Shown: positions 1 through 11,151, numbered from the stretch's first letter. The stretch is DNA of 64,000 nucleotides from Sweltsa coloradensis (GCA_024449915.1 JAMZAV010000914.1:166677-230676); one strand, 5' to 3'. Translations and numbers: made by a program. Notes: generated by a model from the sequence alone, not told the origin.

Positions 1-2
1 AA

Positions 3-33
<31 letters not shown>

Positions 34-511
34 TGTTAATCGACATCAGACATGTTACTCATCGACCATCGCTACTTATTATTTAATCTCGCCCTTTTTG
101 CAAAATCTTGCCAATGTATAACCATTAACCACCATTCCTCTATTAATTTGAGTAATTTCAATGTTATGAAATAATCAGTTTAAAATTTACATTCTTTCTT
201 GTGTTGACTTGTGGCTACAAGAGGAGCATGCAGAAGCAAACAGTTGTTACGAACATCATCCCCCGCCCCGAAAAAGAGTTTCTACGCACCTGCATACTCC
301 CCAAGTTCCCGCCCAAGTTTTATTTCCACTTCAAGTGGTGGCCACTTGACTTGCATTTCTATAACGGTTGTTGCTAAATAGTATTGGATCCGAAAGTTGG
401 GCTGAGGCAACTGGGTTCTAATTCAATTATAGGACCCTGGACTTAGGGGACACTTTCTGGCACTGATATTATTAGAGAGCTTACGTGTTGTGGCTTTTTA
501 CTTTAGTATGA
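1..511. other. AAT microsatellite then unassigned repeat-like DNA
   Basis: Starts with about nine AAT units (1-28). No coding evidence was seen. Sequence at about 157-195 (TTTGAGTAATTTCAATGTTA and following) recurs at 955-1005 inside the next element, so part is repeated DNA. Confidence 0.5.
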
Positions 512-518
512 TTACATT

Positions 519-1966
519 CAGTGGCATAACTAGCCCTTGATTTGCAAAAGATCAAAGGTTGGTCAGCAGTTAGCACGACTAGTGAAGGATGTGAGTACAA
601 ATTAGTCATTGGTGTCATCTAAATATAATTAATGGGGATACGCTCTTTCCTGGGTAAAGTACATCCGACGTCAGAAGTAAATCAATGGCTGAGTATTGTA
701 TATGTAGCTCCAAAGATACCTCTTGATTTATATCTGACGCCGGGTGTACAAGAGTGTAAACAATGGGGGGGGGGGGGGAGGGGTCAGCTAATGCGGGTTT
801 CCGGGGCTAATGTGATTGGAGTATTTTGTTTGACTATTTTTTTTTTTACAGTAATCTTATAAAAGATGTATGAAATAATTGCAATTTAAGAAAAATATCT
901 CAAAATCTACAGTATACTTGACTTTTATATGTTTTATTAGTACTTTAGACAGATTTGAGTAATTCCAATGTTATGAAATTAATAAGTTCAAATGTACATA
1001 CTTTCTGGCGATATTAACAATGACAAAACAGACCAAGAATGATACAGTTTTAAATTGGTGGCAGCATAGCTCAGTTGGTAAGGGCTTGGCCCGGACAGCT
1101 TAGGTCCCGGGTTCAATCCCCGGTGTAGACACTTTTTTAATTTCTGTCTAAAGTACTAACAGCGCGTCATAGTCGCCTACTCTAAAGCCCAGATTAAACA
1201 TCATATATTATGTATATATATTTTTTTATATACTTTACTTTCTCATATCAAATAAAAGCTGTGATCCCCCCCCACCTCTGACCATTTTTTGCAATCGCCC
1301 CCCGTAGTTACACTTCTGGGTAAAGGGCTAGAGGTTAAGAGTTAAAATGTACAGGAATTGGGGCCCAGGTGTCTATCGAGGCAGAGGGTGAGATAACAGT
1401 TGGGAGAGAATGTCCAAGGACTGTTTTAAAGGACCAAATAGCCGTCTCCTTCTAAGTGAAGTGACCTTGGAGCTGAAGAGGTGCGAGCACGTGCTGTGTG
1501 TAAAGCGGGCTGTCTAAGCGCTCCCCTGCAGGCGTACCGTAAGGTGGCGCTGGCGATACCAGGTGGCATGGTGGCAAATGTTGGAACCACAGGACGAAAC
1601 ATTCGCGCCGACTTTTTTTAGGGAAAGGGGTGTGTGAATACAGTTAGTGGTGTCATCCAATTTTGTTATTTATTTATTAATTAATTTATGTTATTTATTT
1701 AGTTTTTGGGTATACGCTTTTTCCTGGGTAAAGTACACTGCGCATTGGAAATTTGTTCGATTCTGTGTTCGAGTGTGATTTTGATGATTTTTGGACAAAA
1801 AACTTATAAAAGACGTACAAAAAATTTGCAAAATAAGAAAAACATAGCCTACAAATATTTATATAATATCTCAATAAATACCGTATGCCAAATAAAAATT
1901 GTGCCCCCCTCTGACCCAATTTAAGGTGGCGGTCGCCCCCCTCGCTCACACGTAGTTACGCCACTG
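519..1966. mobile_element. hAT-like element with tandem internal duplication
   Basis: The left end CAGTGGCATAACTAGCCC at 519 pairs with GTAGTTACGCCACTG ending at 1966. The flanks carry TTACATT on both sides (512-518 and 1967-1973), a 7 to 8-bp target duplication. Inside, a block around 632-880 (GGGATACGCTCTTTCCTGGG, then a T-rich and ATAAAAGA stretch) recurs at 1706-1920, and the terminal GTAGTTAC motif also occurs near 1308. The element therefore looks duplicated or nested on itself. The TIR resembles the widespread CAGTGGCGTAACTA class. No transposase frame was seen. Confidence 0.6.
1066..1135 (+). repeat. tRNA-like sequence (SINE head or degraded tRNA)
   Basis: Contains an A box (TAGCTCAGTTGG) and a B box (GGTTCAATCCC) at tRNA-like spacing, with a perfect 5-bp T stem (CCGGG/CCCGG). 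The acceptor stem GGCAGCA against TGTAGAC pairs only partly, and no clean anticodon arm forms, so a working tRNA is unlikely. A 16-bp inverted pair (TAGTACTTTAGACAGA at 938, its complement at 1144) brackets the unit, suggesting it belongs to a small mobile unit. Confidence 0.55.
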
Positions 1967-1973
1967 TTACATT

Positions 1974-2860
1974 GCTTTAGTTTTAAACGTTTACTTACGT
2001 ACTCTACTTTTTGAGTGTAAATAGTATTTAATTGTAAAGAGTTCCAGTGTTAGACTTCGAAAAATTACTCTTCATTTTAACTTTTTCTCTTTAACTTTTC
2101 TTACTTCCCAGTTAAGCCTGCTTTATAGGCCTATCCCATCCTTCCCAGCAATAACATTGCAAGTGCGCGTTAAGTTGCACACTAGAACGTACACGCTAAA
2201 CACCATACAATCAAAAAATGTTTAGATAGAAAGATTAGTTTATATTTCCTTCGAAAAGCGGGACATGTATTTTCGTACATGCTAATGCTAGATATGCAGA
2301 TGACCGGCCAAAATGAAAGAAAACATGAGATACATCGTTGATGACGAAGATACATTCCAGAATTTGTTCAACACCATAGCGAAATGATTTTGACCTTGAG
2401 TTGTTGAATGCAGAATGATCAAAAGAGCCACTAGTACTGTAACTGCTCTGCTCGACTTTGAGTTGTTGTGGTTGGTGTTATATTCTAACGGTAGATTAAA
2501 TTAAACCCTTCTGCTGGTTCGATTTCTTCATGCTTATGCGTGTAATATCGGATTATTTGCATTTCTTGCACTGTGCATGACAATAACAAAATCTCGAGCC
2601 CTCGTCCCTCTGGTGACATACGCTCCAGACCGCGGCGCCACCGCGGACGGCAACAGGGGTATAACTATGTCGTCGACACCGCACTACACTACACGTTATC
2701 GTATAGGTACCAGTAGGCCTACCAGCCATTTAAGAAGCTTCAGTACGATCAGCGGGAGAATAAATAATAACGTACATTTAAAGCCAATTTTTCCAAAGTA
2801 GGCCAGCAATGTAAACACTATTATGTATATAAGATGATATTAACATAAAATTTAAAGTAG
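1974..2860. other. Region downstream of JIP1, no feature recognised
   Basis: No conserved coding frame, tRNA or TIR was recognised. Short open frames here lack any family resemblance. JIP1 3' UTR and poly(A) site may extend into it, but no unambiguous signal was found. Confidence 0.4.
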
Positions 2861-2967
2861 GACTCAATCATTTTCATGGCCAACGAATTCCCAAAAACAA
2901 CTTAAAATTTCAGGCCAAACGTGTAAAACGCGGTTCGTGGAGTCTGCTGTAGAGTACGTTACATTGG

Positions 2968-3144
2968 CCCCTCCTCCACGCAGCACTTGGATGCTGGGAG
3001 AAGACAGCGCGGTCGAGCTATAAGCCTGGGGTGGCCCCTCCTCCACGCAGCACTTGGATGCTGGGAGAAGACAGCGCGGTCGAGCTATAAGCCTGGGGTG
3101 GCCCCTCCTCCACGCAGCACTTGGATGCTGGGAGAAGACAGCGT
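2968..3144 (-). repeat. 67-bp tandem repeat in JIP1 3' UTR, about 2.6 copies
   Basis: Units begin CCCCTCCTCCACGCAGCAC at 2968, 3035 and 3102, exactly 67 bp apart and almost identical. The array ends two bases downstream of the JIP1 stop codon, so it forms the start of the 3' UTR if the transcript continues. Each unit carries GGATGCTGGGAGAAGACAGC on the plus strand. The near identity suggests recent duplication. Confidence 0.9.
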
Positions 3145-3146
3145 GT

Positions 3147-3527
3147 TTACTCGATGTAGATGTCTTCCGTCGGGAACGCCGTCTCGATGTACTTAGTGTA
3201 GAACCTCTGGAAGGCCCTACCGATGGCCTCTGCGACGGGCCTCGTCGACTCTTGGCCTAGGAACACGTGGCACGCAAAGCGCTGCAGTTGCGGGTGTTTG
3301 GTGATAAAACCCATGTAGCGGTGATCGCGGGGGTGGAACGCACAGAACGAGACGTTCTTGAGGGAGTAGAAGTAGTCGAGGCAGGGAGTATCCTTTTTGG
3401 CGCGAGGGCGTTTGTCCACCATGCGGAGACCCTGGTCAGAGACCTCGAGGATGCACGAGTGAGGCTTCTTGGGCGGGTCCCCAGTGGCGACCATCTTCCG
3501 CACCGCCTGGCATAGGACCGACGTACC
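3147..3527 (-). CDS. JIP1: JIP1 last exon: PTB domain and stop codon
   Basis: Acceptor TTTCTCACAG ends at 3528; the stop TAA is at 3149-3147. The 126 codons give the rest of the PTB domain: GTSVLCQAVRKMVATGDPPKK, CILEVSDQGLRMVDK, a SLKNVSFCAFHP segment, RYMGFITKHPQLQRFACHVF, and the C terminus VAEAIGRAFQRFY followed by PTEDIYIE. Vertebrate JIP1 has the nearly identical FGFITKHP, RFACHVF, VGRAFQQFYK and PTEDIYLE. In JIP1 the PTB domain binds cargo receptors such as ApoER2, and the extreme C terminus binds the TPR region of kinesin light chain. The reading frame is intact and full length. A partial copy of the acceptor region lies 65 bp upstream in the intron, and a 67-bp tandem repeat begins right after the stop. 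Confidence 0.97.
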   Translation of the reverse strand, partial: GTSVLCQAVRKMVATGDPPKKPHSCILEVSDQGLRMVDKRPRAKKDTPCLDYFYSLKNVSFCAFHPRDHRYMGFITKHPQLQRFACHVFLGQESTRPVAEAIGRAFQRFYTKYIETAFPTEDIYIE

Positions 3528-3598
3528 CTGTGAGAAACGATCTGTTAGTTGCAAGACTCAGTGTAACAACTTACTATAGGACCGACGTATCCTGAGAG
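3513..3598 (-). repeat. Partial duplication of last-exon splice acceptor
   Basis: ATAGGACCGACGTACCCTG at about 3512-3530 spans the first bases of the last JIP1 exon and its acceptor AG. A near copy, ATAGGACCGACGTATCCTGA, lies about 65 bp higher in the intron at about 3577-3596. The copy reproduces the exon start plus the CAG acceptor (changed to CAGGATACG on the minus strand). Confidence 0.75.
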
Positions 3599-3611
3599 AA
3601 GATGTCTACTA

Positions 3612-4124
3612 TACTCAAACCGTGGGTTACTTGTCCCAGTACCTGAGAGAGACCCTTATTTTTATTACATCCGTTCCGGTTTGCGGTCAATGAATAATCC
3701 CTAGGATATAATTGTGATTAATAAAATCTCACTTTTTAGGCCTATAAACAATATATTTTTTTTAAATACTTAAAATTGTGTTAGCTGACAGATAATAATT
3801 TACAAATAAACCACTTTTTTTGGTTTTTCTCGTAGCTCGCCATTTATTTTTGCAACGTGGATTGAATAAAAGTGGCTAAAATTGAGCTACAAGAAAAACA
3901 AAAGAAGTGGTATATTTGTAAATATATTATCTGTCAGGTAAACACAATTTTATGTGAGAAGTTTATAAAAATATGGTTTATAAAAAGTGTGATTTTATTC
4001 ACTACTTCACTATTTGAATCACTAGTATTTTCTAGGGATTATCCATTGACCGCCAGCCTGAGCGGATGTAATTGAAAGAAGGGTCTCGCCCAGGTACTGG
4101 GACAAGTAACCCACGGTTTGAGTA
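3612..4124. mobile_element. 513-bp foldback MITE, TA target duplication
   Basis: The left end TACTCAAACCGTGGGTTACT at 3612 is mirrored by AGTAACCCACGGTTTGAGTA ending at 4124, each flanked by TA. The inverted similarity runs far inward: AAACCACTTTT near 3810 against AAGAAGTGG near 3904, and GACAGATAAT against ATTATCTGTC. The whole element is thus an imperfect palindrome with arms of more than 200 bp. TA duplication and long TIRs fit a Tc1/mariner-type MITE. It sits in the last JIP1 intron. Confidence 0.8.
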
Positions 4125-4585
4125 TATTATACTGTTGTTCGGCTCAATGAAGTTCTATCCGGAACACAGCAAAGCTGCAAAGTTTTCACTAAAAGAAAAT
4201 AGTTTTGAAAAATTAATGTAATGTTTAACCGAAATCAATTTAATCTATGCAGTTTTAACAGTTGAACCCGCCATTGTATTATGTCTTTTGGGGAAATCGT
4301 ATTATAATTCGAGTAACGATACATAAAGTATTTTAAGTAAAACAATAATCGGTGTTGTGTTTCACTGGGTCGAGTAAGTCCTCCAATTAAATAAGCCAGA
4401 TGAAATATGGTTTATGTAGAGGAATTCCAAGGACAATAATTGACATTACAAAATAAATATTTGGTGATATAAAACACTCATTCGCAATTTTATATCATTA
4501 ATTAAAAGTACGGTTTCTGTTAAATGTTGAATTACTCATAGTTATGTAACTAGGATAACAATACGCCGAGTGTGCTTGGACTTAC

Positions 4586-4737
4586 CTTGTGCCATTTCGT
4601 CTCTACAGACCCAAGATATCCTAGTAGATACCTCTCTCTCTTGACTTTGGGCGTAGCCGGATCGAAGTCGCTATAATCCATGTCAACGACGTAGGCAGAC
4701 GGAATAATACCCTGCCTGCCCGACCGAAGATTCACAC
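4586..4737 (-). CDS. JIP1: JIP1 exon: end of SH3 domain and start of PTB domain
   Basis: A 152-nt exon with acceptor TTTTAG just above 4737 and donor GTAAGTCC from 4585. It reads VNLRSGRQGIIPSAYVVDMD, closing the SH3 fold (G-R-QGI-PS-Y is the usual final strand), then a short acidic linker and KRERYLLGYLGSVETKWHK, the first strand of the phosphotyrosine-binding domain (YLGSV is the PTB signature). It ends in phase 0 after Lys and joins GTSVLCQAVRKM in the last exon, parallel to YHKGNDVLCAAMQK in vertebrate JIP1. No frameshift or stop. The intron to the previous exon is about 16.5 kb and packed with repeats; the one to the last exon is about 1 kb and holds a 513-bp MITE. Confidence 0.95.
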
Positions 4738-4858
4738 CTAAAACATAGTACGTATCACCATGTACATGTTCTCAGTAGGCTACTTTGATACAATTATTTT
4801 TCGTCAAATGCTGTTTCAATATTCATAATTCACAGTATTCGACCGCGTTTTTCTATTT

Positions 4859-5669
4859 TTGGATGAGCGTAGCGAGCGTAGCGAGCGAAGCGAAGATTCC
4901 ATTTCACTACACTGGAGAAAAAAATCCGGAATGTTTTTTTTTCTTTTTTTCTTTCTTTTTTTTTTTTTTTTGTATTTTTGTCTGTTTGTTAGCACGATTC
5001 CGGCTAAACCGATACTCCGATTGCGATGAAATTTTATGGAGGTCTTCGAAATCTCTGAACTTAGAACTGCCACGTTTTTGAGCACAATCGAAAAAAAAAT
5101 TCTCATGAAAATCGCAATTTTAAGATTTTTTTCGATTTTTTAACAATTTCTTCGACTTACAACACTTACATGCTTTGTCCGATTGTAATGATTTTTTCAC
5201 AGAACCTTTATTTTATGAATGGATATATTCGTGTAAAATTTGAGCGTTATCAAAAAAATATTTTTACGAAAATCGCAATTTTACGACTTTTTTTAATTTT
5301 TAAAAATTTCTCCAGCTTATAACACCTACATGCTTTATCCGATTGTAATGATTTTTTTACAGAACCTTAATATTATGAATTAATATATTCGTGTAAAATT
5401 TGTGCGCAATCGAATAATTATTTCTTATGAAAATTTCAATATTACGATTTTTTCCTTTTTAAAATTACGAATCATTAAAAAAAAATTTAAGTTAATTTTT
5501 TATTAAATTAAATTAAATTTTTTTATTAAATTAAATTAAATTTTAAAAATATCTTCAACTTAGTAATGATTTTTTCACAGAACAACAGTAAATCCGCATA
5601 ACACATGGCAGCTCAATGCACCAATTACGCTCATCCAACAACGCGGCGGGACTTAAGCGTTTTCCTAGT
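4859..5669 (+). mobile_element. Helentron-type non-autonomous element, family A (copy 1)
   Basis: The 5' end TTGGATGAGCGTAGCGAGCG is mirrored by CGCTCATCCAA about 40 bp before the 3' end. The 3' end has an AACGC...GCGTT hairpin followed by TTTTCCTAGT. An inverted repeat that is terminal at 5' and subterminal at 3', with a 3' hairpin and CTAG-T, is the signature of the Helentron/Helitron2 group. Inside: an ATTCCATTTCACTACACTGG block, a poly-T tract, a GTCTGTTTGTTAGCACGATT module, then about three 160-bp tandem units containing AATGATTTTTTCACAGAACC. No Rep/helicase frame. Confidence 0.85.
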
Positions 5670-5931
5670 CTAAAATACGCTACCAAGCAGGGGCGCCGAG
5701 TTTTCTAAATTCCGAGAGGTGCTGAAATATTTGACTAACATTTCGAAGACTGCACGTCAGTGATTTTCTAAAACGTTTTTGCTGCATTGTTTTGTGTAAC
5801 TTACTGTATTATCAGTACTAAAATTAGCCGGTGTAATTGTTATGATTTCGGTATATTTTATTCAGTGGCGGATAGGGATAGCCGTGATTAATGTATTAAT
5901 TTTCAAGATTTTCATGCACATTATTGTATAA

Positions 5932-6152
5932 TTAGGAAAACGCTTAAGTACCACCGCGTTGATGGATGAGAGTAATTTTTTAAAAACGAAAAAAGCGTAA
6001 AATTGCGATTTTTTTAGCAAATAACTTTTCGATTACGCTCAAATTTCACACGAATATATTAATTCATAAAAATAAAGTTCTGTGAAAAAATCATTACAAT
6101 CGAATAAAGCATGTAGGTGTTATAAGTCGATGAAATTTATCAAATCGAAAAA
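5932..6152 (-). mobile_element. Truncated family A Helentron fragment
   Basis: Starts TTAGGAAAACGCTTAAG and contains CACCGCGTTGATGGATGAG and GAAAAAATCATTACAATCG, the reverse of the family A 3' half. It breaks off at about 6152. The 5' half is missing. Confidence 0.7.
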
Positions 6153-6730
6153 GAATAGAATAGAATAGAATATATTTTATTTTTCTTCTCTACAAACATA
6201 CATTTAACTTTTAAGTACATGAGTATAATTAACTTTACTAAAATAATCATTACAATTAAAATGGTATGCATAAAATAGTAAAGAAGAGCTCGCCTCAGCT
6301 AGACTTGTGTGCGAGCATAATACAGAAAATGTTATATAAATTACTATTATGGTCAAGATGGACGGAAATTTATGTTGAGTTGTATATATAGGTCTACATG
6401 GTATACATAAATAATTAAACAGATTTAAGTCTAGTTAAGTAGTGATTAAATAATAATTAAAATAATGAGTTTATATAAATAATAAAATGCCTACCTTATG
6501 CCTATTTGTTCGGTCAAGTACGGTATACAATACTATTTTGAAAAGGCATCCGCATAAGTAGGTCTTCTAGCGTACAGTCTATTGTTGTAATGCTATGATT
6601 CTATGAAGTAGCTAATCCTAAATAAGTTTACAGGGGAAATAATTACTATAGTTGGTATAATTTTAAAATTTAATACTAGTATAATTTTAATTTTATAATT
6701 TTATAAGCACTAACAAGAATATAAAATTAA
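6153..6730 (-). repeat. Probable LINE 3' end with ATTCT tail, plus unassigned DNA
   Basis: On the minus strand AAATAAAATATATTCTATTC followed by further TTCTA units looks like the 3' tail of a non-LTR retrotransposon. A GCTCGC...GCGAGC stem lies about 130 bp inside (near 6290-6317). No reverse transcriptase frame is left. Confidence 0.4.
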
Positions 6731-7386
6731 TTAAACGAGGGAGCGGAGCGACTGAGTGTCTCCATTCAACTCAAACGGCTCTCATTCTGTGATTCTGTCT
6801 GTCTGTCTGTACGTCGAAAATCAGCCGAACCGCTGAACAGATTGCGCTGAAATTTTAAACAGACATCCGGCACGAGTTTACTGAGAACTGTTAACAAAAT
6901 CAGCAAGATCCATTACAATTTAATCCCTGATTTTTTTAAATATCGATACCATTTGTTTAGTAGCAGCTACTAGGACGAACTTTACATGTCTGCCATGGCA
7001 TAGTGGTAAGCATAGAGCCTACCGCACGGAGGGTTGGGTTTCGATTCCCGTTAGTTTTGAACTTTTTTATTTTTACACCTACATATTATTTTTGAGGGAT
7101 GTGAAATGGGAAATAAAAATTAGGTGATTTTGTTTTATCTTGGAAATTTGTAAATGTTTCACTCTAATACGTTTTGAACACGATTCGCAAATGGAATGTT
7201 CAATTTAAACTAGGAAAACGCCAAAGTCGATGTTAAACGAGTGTGTGAGCCAAGTGTTACCTTGAAAAAGAAAAAAAAAACTTAAGAGTACCTAAGGCTG
7301 GATCTAGCCCAGTATGGGGAATGATACCGGGTACTATACACATGTTTCACTCACTCGTTTAACAACGACTTTGGCGTTTCCCTAGT
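6731..7386 (+). mobile_element. Helentron-type element, family E
   Basis: The 5' end TTAAACGAGGGAGCGGAGCG is mirrored by CACTCGTTTAA just before the 3' hairpin AACG-ACTTTGG-CGTT, which ends in TCCCTAGT. The internal module GTCTGTCTGTCTGTACGTCG and then CCGAACCGCTGAACAGATTG parallels the module in families A to C. A reversed fragment of the same family's 3' end (ACTAGGAAAACGCCAAAGTC) lies inside at 7209-7260. Confidence 0.75.
6988..7058 (+). repeat. tRNA-like sequence inside family E element
   Basis: Contains GCCATGGCATAGTGGTAAGC (A-box-like) and GGGTTTCGATTCCCG (B-box-like) at tRNA spacing. The stem pairing is incomplete, so it is best read as a SINE head or tRNA relic carried by the element. 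Confidence 0.45.
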
Positions 7387-7518
7387 AATGCTATCTTCAA
7401 TTACCACAATTTGAAAATTTCATTTGTTTCCTCTATACCCATTTGGAGGATCCAGTCTTTCACTTCTCTTTTATATTTGAAACATTTTAGTTTCAGTCTT
7501 TATATTAGTAGGTAATTT

Positions 7519-8272
7519 GTTGGATGAGCGTAGCGAGCGAAGCGAAGATTCCATTTCACTGCACTGGAGAAAAAAATCCGGAATGTTTTTTTTCTGTATT
7601 TTTGTCTGTTTGTTAGCACGATTCCGGCTAAACCGATACTCCGATTGCGATGAAATTTTATTGAGACCTTCGAAATCTCTGAACTTAGAACTGCCACGTT
7701 TTTGAGCGCAATCGAAAAAAAATTCTCATAAAAATTGCAATTTTACGATTTTTTTCGATTTTTAAAAAATTTCTTCGATTTATAATACCTACACGCTTTG
7801 TCCGATTGTAATGATTTTTTCACAGAACCTTTATTTTATGAATTTATATATTCGTGGAAAATTTAAGCGCAATCGAAAAATTATTTCTCATGAAAATCGC
7901 AATTTTACGGGGGTTTTTTATTTTAAAACAATTCTTCGACTTATAACACCTACATGCTCTATCCGATTGTAATGATTTTTTAACAGAACCTTAATTTTAT
8001 GAATTAAAAATTCGTGTAAAATTTGAGCTCAATCGAATAATTATTTTTACTGAAAATCAAAATTTAACAATTTTTTTATTTTTTAAAATTACGATTAATT
8101 AAAAAAATTAAAAATTAAAGTTTATTTTTTATTTTTTTTAATAATTTAAAAAAAATCTTCAACTTAGTAATGATTTTTTCACAGAACAGAAAATCCGCAT
8201 AACACATGGCAGCTCAATGCACCAATAATTACGCTCATCCAAAAACGCGGCGGGACTTAAGCGTTTCCTAGT
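7519..8272 (+). mobile_element. Helentron-type element, family A (copy 2)
   Basis: Begins TTGGATGAGCGTAGCGAGCG and ends GCGTTTCCTAGT, with subterminal CGCTCATCCAA. The tandem internal units and GTCTGTTTGTTAGCACGATT module are the same as copy 1. Full length. Confidence 0.85.
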
Positions 8273-8464
8273 TAAATATGCTGGGCCCAATAAATTATGT
8301 ATGGTGTTGCCCAATTGCTTTGTTCATGCGGATGATGTCAATGTTGCCACGAGCAGTTTTCCTAGTCACTTAGTAGTTCATAGTATTATTTTTAGTTTTA
8401 TAGAGGCCTAATGTTTTATTTGTGTATGTGTGAATTAAGATGCTATTTAAATAAAGTTGTCTAA

Positions 8465-9237
8465 TTGGATGAGCGTAGCGAGCGTAGCGAAGATTCCATT
8501 TCACTACACTGGAGAAAAAAATCCGGAATGTTTTTTTTTTTTTTCTTTCTTTCTGTATTTTTGTCTGTTTGTTAACACGATTCCGGCTAAACCGATACTC
8601 CGATTGCGATGAAATTTTATGGAGACCTTCGAAATCTCTGAACTTAGAACTGCCACGTTTTTGAGCGCAATCGGAAAATTATTTCTCATGAAAATCGCCA
8701 TTTTACGAATTTTTTCAATTTTTAAAATATTTCTTCGACTTATAACACCTACATGCTTAATTCGATTTTAATGATTTTTTCACAAAACCTTTATTTTATG
8801 AATTAAGATATTCGTGTGAAATTTGGGCGCAATCGAAAAATTATTTCTCATGAAAATCGAAATTTTACATGTTTTTTCTTTTTTTAAACAAGTCTTTGAC
8901 TTATAACACCTACATGCTTTATCCTATTGTGATGAATTTTTCACAGAACCTTAATTTTATGAATTAATATATTCTTGTAAAATTTGAGCGCAATCGAATA
9001 ATTATTTCTTATGAAAATCGCAATTTTACGATTTTTTCCTTTTTTAAAATTACGATTCATTAAAAAAAAATAAAAAATAAAGTCAATTTTTAATTTAATT
9101 TAATTTAATTTAAAAAAATTATTCGACTTTGTAATAATTTTGTCACAGAACAACAGAAAATCCTCATAACACATGGCAGCTCAATGCACCAATTACGCTC
9201 ATCCAACAACGCGGCGGGACTTAAGCGTTTTCCTAGT
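8465..9237 (+). mobile_element. Helentron-type element, family A (copy 3)
   Basis: Begins TTGGATGAGCGTAGCGAGCG, ends GCGTTTTCCTAGT with CGCTCATCCAAC upstream. Full length, with the internal 160-bp units intact. Confidence 0.85.
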
Positions 9238-9423
9238 ATTCATAAGTTTTGTATTGCTAAAAAGACTAGTGGTGGGGTATCTCTTTGGTCTGTTGGTTAT
9301 TAGTTTTATTATGTGCTTTTGGACTTTGTTTAGTGGTTCAAGATAACATTCTCTTACACCAACCCATCCTATTATTCCATATTGTAATCTAGATTGAACA
9401 AGCGCGGTGTATACTGTCTTTTA

Positions 9424-9829
9424 AATTGTTCAAAATCGAGAAATTGCAATTTTCATGAAAAATAATTTTTCGATTACGCTCAGATTTCACAAGAATATAT
9501 TAATTCATAAAATAAAGATTCTGTGAAAAAATCATTACAATCGGATAAAGCATGTAGGTGTTATAAGTCAAAGAAATATCTTAAAAATCGAAAAAAATCG
9601 TAATTTTTACAAGAAATAATTTTTCGATTGCGCTCAAAAACGTGTCAGTTCTAAGTTTTGAGATTTAGAAGGCCTCCATAAAATTTCATCGCAATTGGAG
9701 TATTGGTTTAGCCGGAATCGTGTTAACAGACACACAAAAAAAAAAAAAAAGAAAGAAAAAAAACATTCCGGATTTTTTTCTCCAGTGTAGTAGAATGGAA
9801 TCTTCGCTTCGCTCGCTACGCTCATCCAA
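9424..9829 (-). mobile_element. Family A Helentron, 3' truncated (copy 4)
   Basis: Reverse orientation. The 5' end CGCTCATCCAA finishes at 9829 and the module and one tandem unit follow, but the element stops near 9424 without the CTAGT end. Confidence 0.75.
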
Positions 9830-9870
9830 CAAAAACTATCTACGTATCTAGGGGGGAGCGAGTTCGTTTT

Positions 9871-10051
9871 TTGAGCGAGCGTAGCGAGCGTCTCCACTTG
9901 ACTCTTATGGCTCGAATGTCTGTTTTTTTTCTGTTACTGCTTCGATACAGGTCGCACCGTTTCTCTGATCGACCTGAAATTTTTCACACATGTACATACC
10001 ACCTAGGCGGGTTGCTGTATAGTTTTTGAACAAAATCCGATCATTGGTTAT

Positions 10052-10084
<33 letters not shown>

Positions 10085-10285
10085 ATAAAAATGTTCCGAT
10101 CGTTATGAAATTTTGCAAGGTCAATAAGTACAACATTCTCTCCTATTTACCAAATTTTCAGCTAAATCGGTCAAGACCTTAAAGACTTATTGGTATGTAA
10201 CATTATGGGAATGTCGTACTTGGGTCGTTGTTGCACGTACCGGTGCTCGCTCAACAACGCGACAGGACTTTAGCGTTTTCCTAGT
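9871..10285 (+). mobile_element. Helentron-type element, family C (short copy, C1)
   Basis: 5' end TTGAGCGAGCGTAGCGAGCG; subterminal GCTCGCTCAA; 3' end AACGCGACAGGACTTTAGCG then TTTTCCTAGT. About 415 bp, so internally deleted compared with the roughly 950-bp copies at 12508 and 13634. Confidence 0.85.
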
Positions 10286-10358
10286 ACAAAACCAGGGCAA
10301 GCTTGAAAGCTACGGCTGTTATTGTCCATTTTCGCCGAAGGCGAGAAAATTTACTAAT

Positions 10359-11151
10359 TTATGAGCGTAGCGAGCGTAGCGAGCGAAGCGAAGATTCCAT
10401 TTCACTACACTGGAGAAAAAAATCCGGAATGTTTTTTTTTTTTTTTTTTTTTGTATTTTTGTCTGTTTGTTAGCACGATTCCGGCTAAACCGATACTCCG
10501 ATTGCGATGAAATTTTATGGAGGTCTTCGAAATCTCTGAACTTAGAACTGCCACGTTTTTGAGCACAATCGAAAAAAAATTCTCATGAAAATCGCAATTT
10601 TACGATTTTTTTCGATTTTTTAAACAATTTCTTCTACTTACAACACCTACATGCTTTGTCCGATTGTAATGATTTTTTCACAGAACCTTATTTTATGAAT
10701 TGATATATTCGTGTAAAATTTGAGCGTTATCAAAAAATATTTTTACGAAAATCGCAATTTTACGACGTTTTTTCAATTTTTAAAATTTCTCCAGCTTATA
10801 ACACCTACATGCTTTATCCGATGTAATGATTTTTTTACAGAACCTTAATATTATGAATTAATATATCGTGTAAAATTTGTGCGCAATCGAATAATTATTT
10901 CTTATGAAAATTTCAATATTACGATTTTTTCCTTTTTTAAAATTACGAATCATTAAAAAAAATTAAAATTTAAGTTAATTTTATATTAAATTAAATTAAA
11001 TTTTTTATTAAATTTAATTTAATTTTAAAAATATCTTCAACTTAGTAATGATTTTTTCACAGAACAACAGTAAATCCGCATAACACATGGCAGCTCAATG
11101 CACCAATTACGCTCATCCAACAACGCGGCGGGACTTAAGCGTTTTCCTAGT
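10359..11151 (+). mobile_element. Helentron-type element, family A (copy 5)
   Basis: Starts TTATGAGCGTAGCGAGCG (two bases of the usual terminus changed) and ends GCGTTTTCCTAGT. Very close in sequence to copy 1, including the same AT-rich palindromic stretch before the 3' end. Confidence 0.85.

Noticed and set aside
1066..1135. Functional tRNA gene
   Set aside because: Internal promoter boxes and T arm are good, but acceptor and anticodon arms do not pair properly.
2577..2801. 74-codon frame downstream of JIP1
   Set aside because: No family resemblance and no splice or context support.
4785..5106. Frames encoding VCLLARFRLNRYSDCDE in many places
   Set aside because: This is the translated shared module of family A Helentrons; frame and flanks vary between copies, with poly-T derived Phe runs. 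No sign of protein-level selection by eye.
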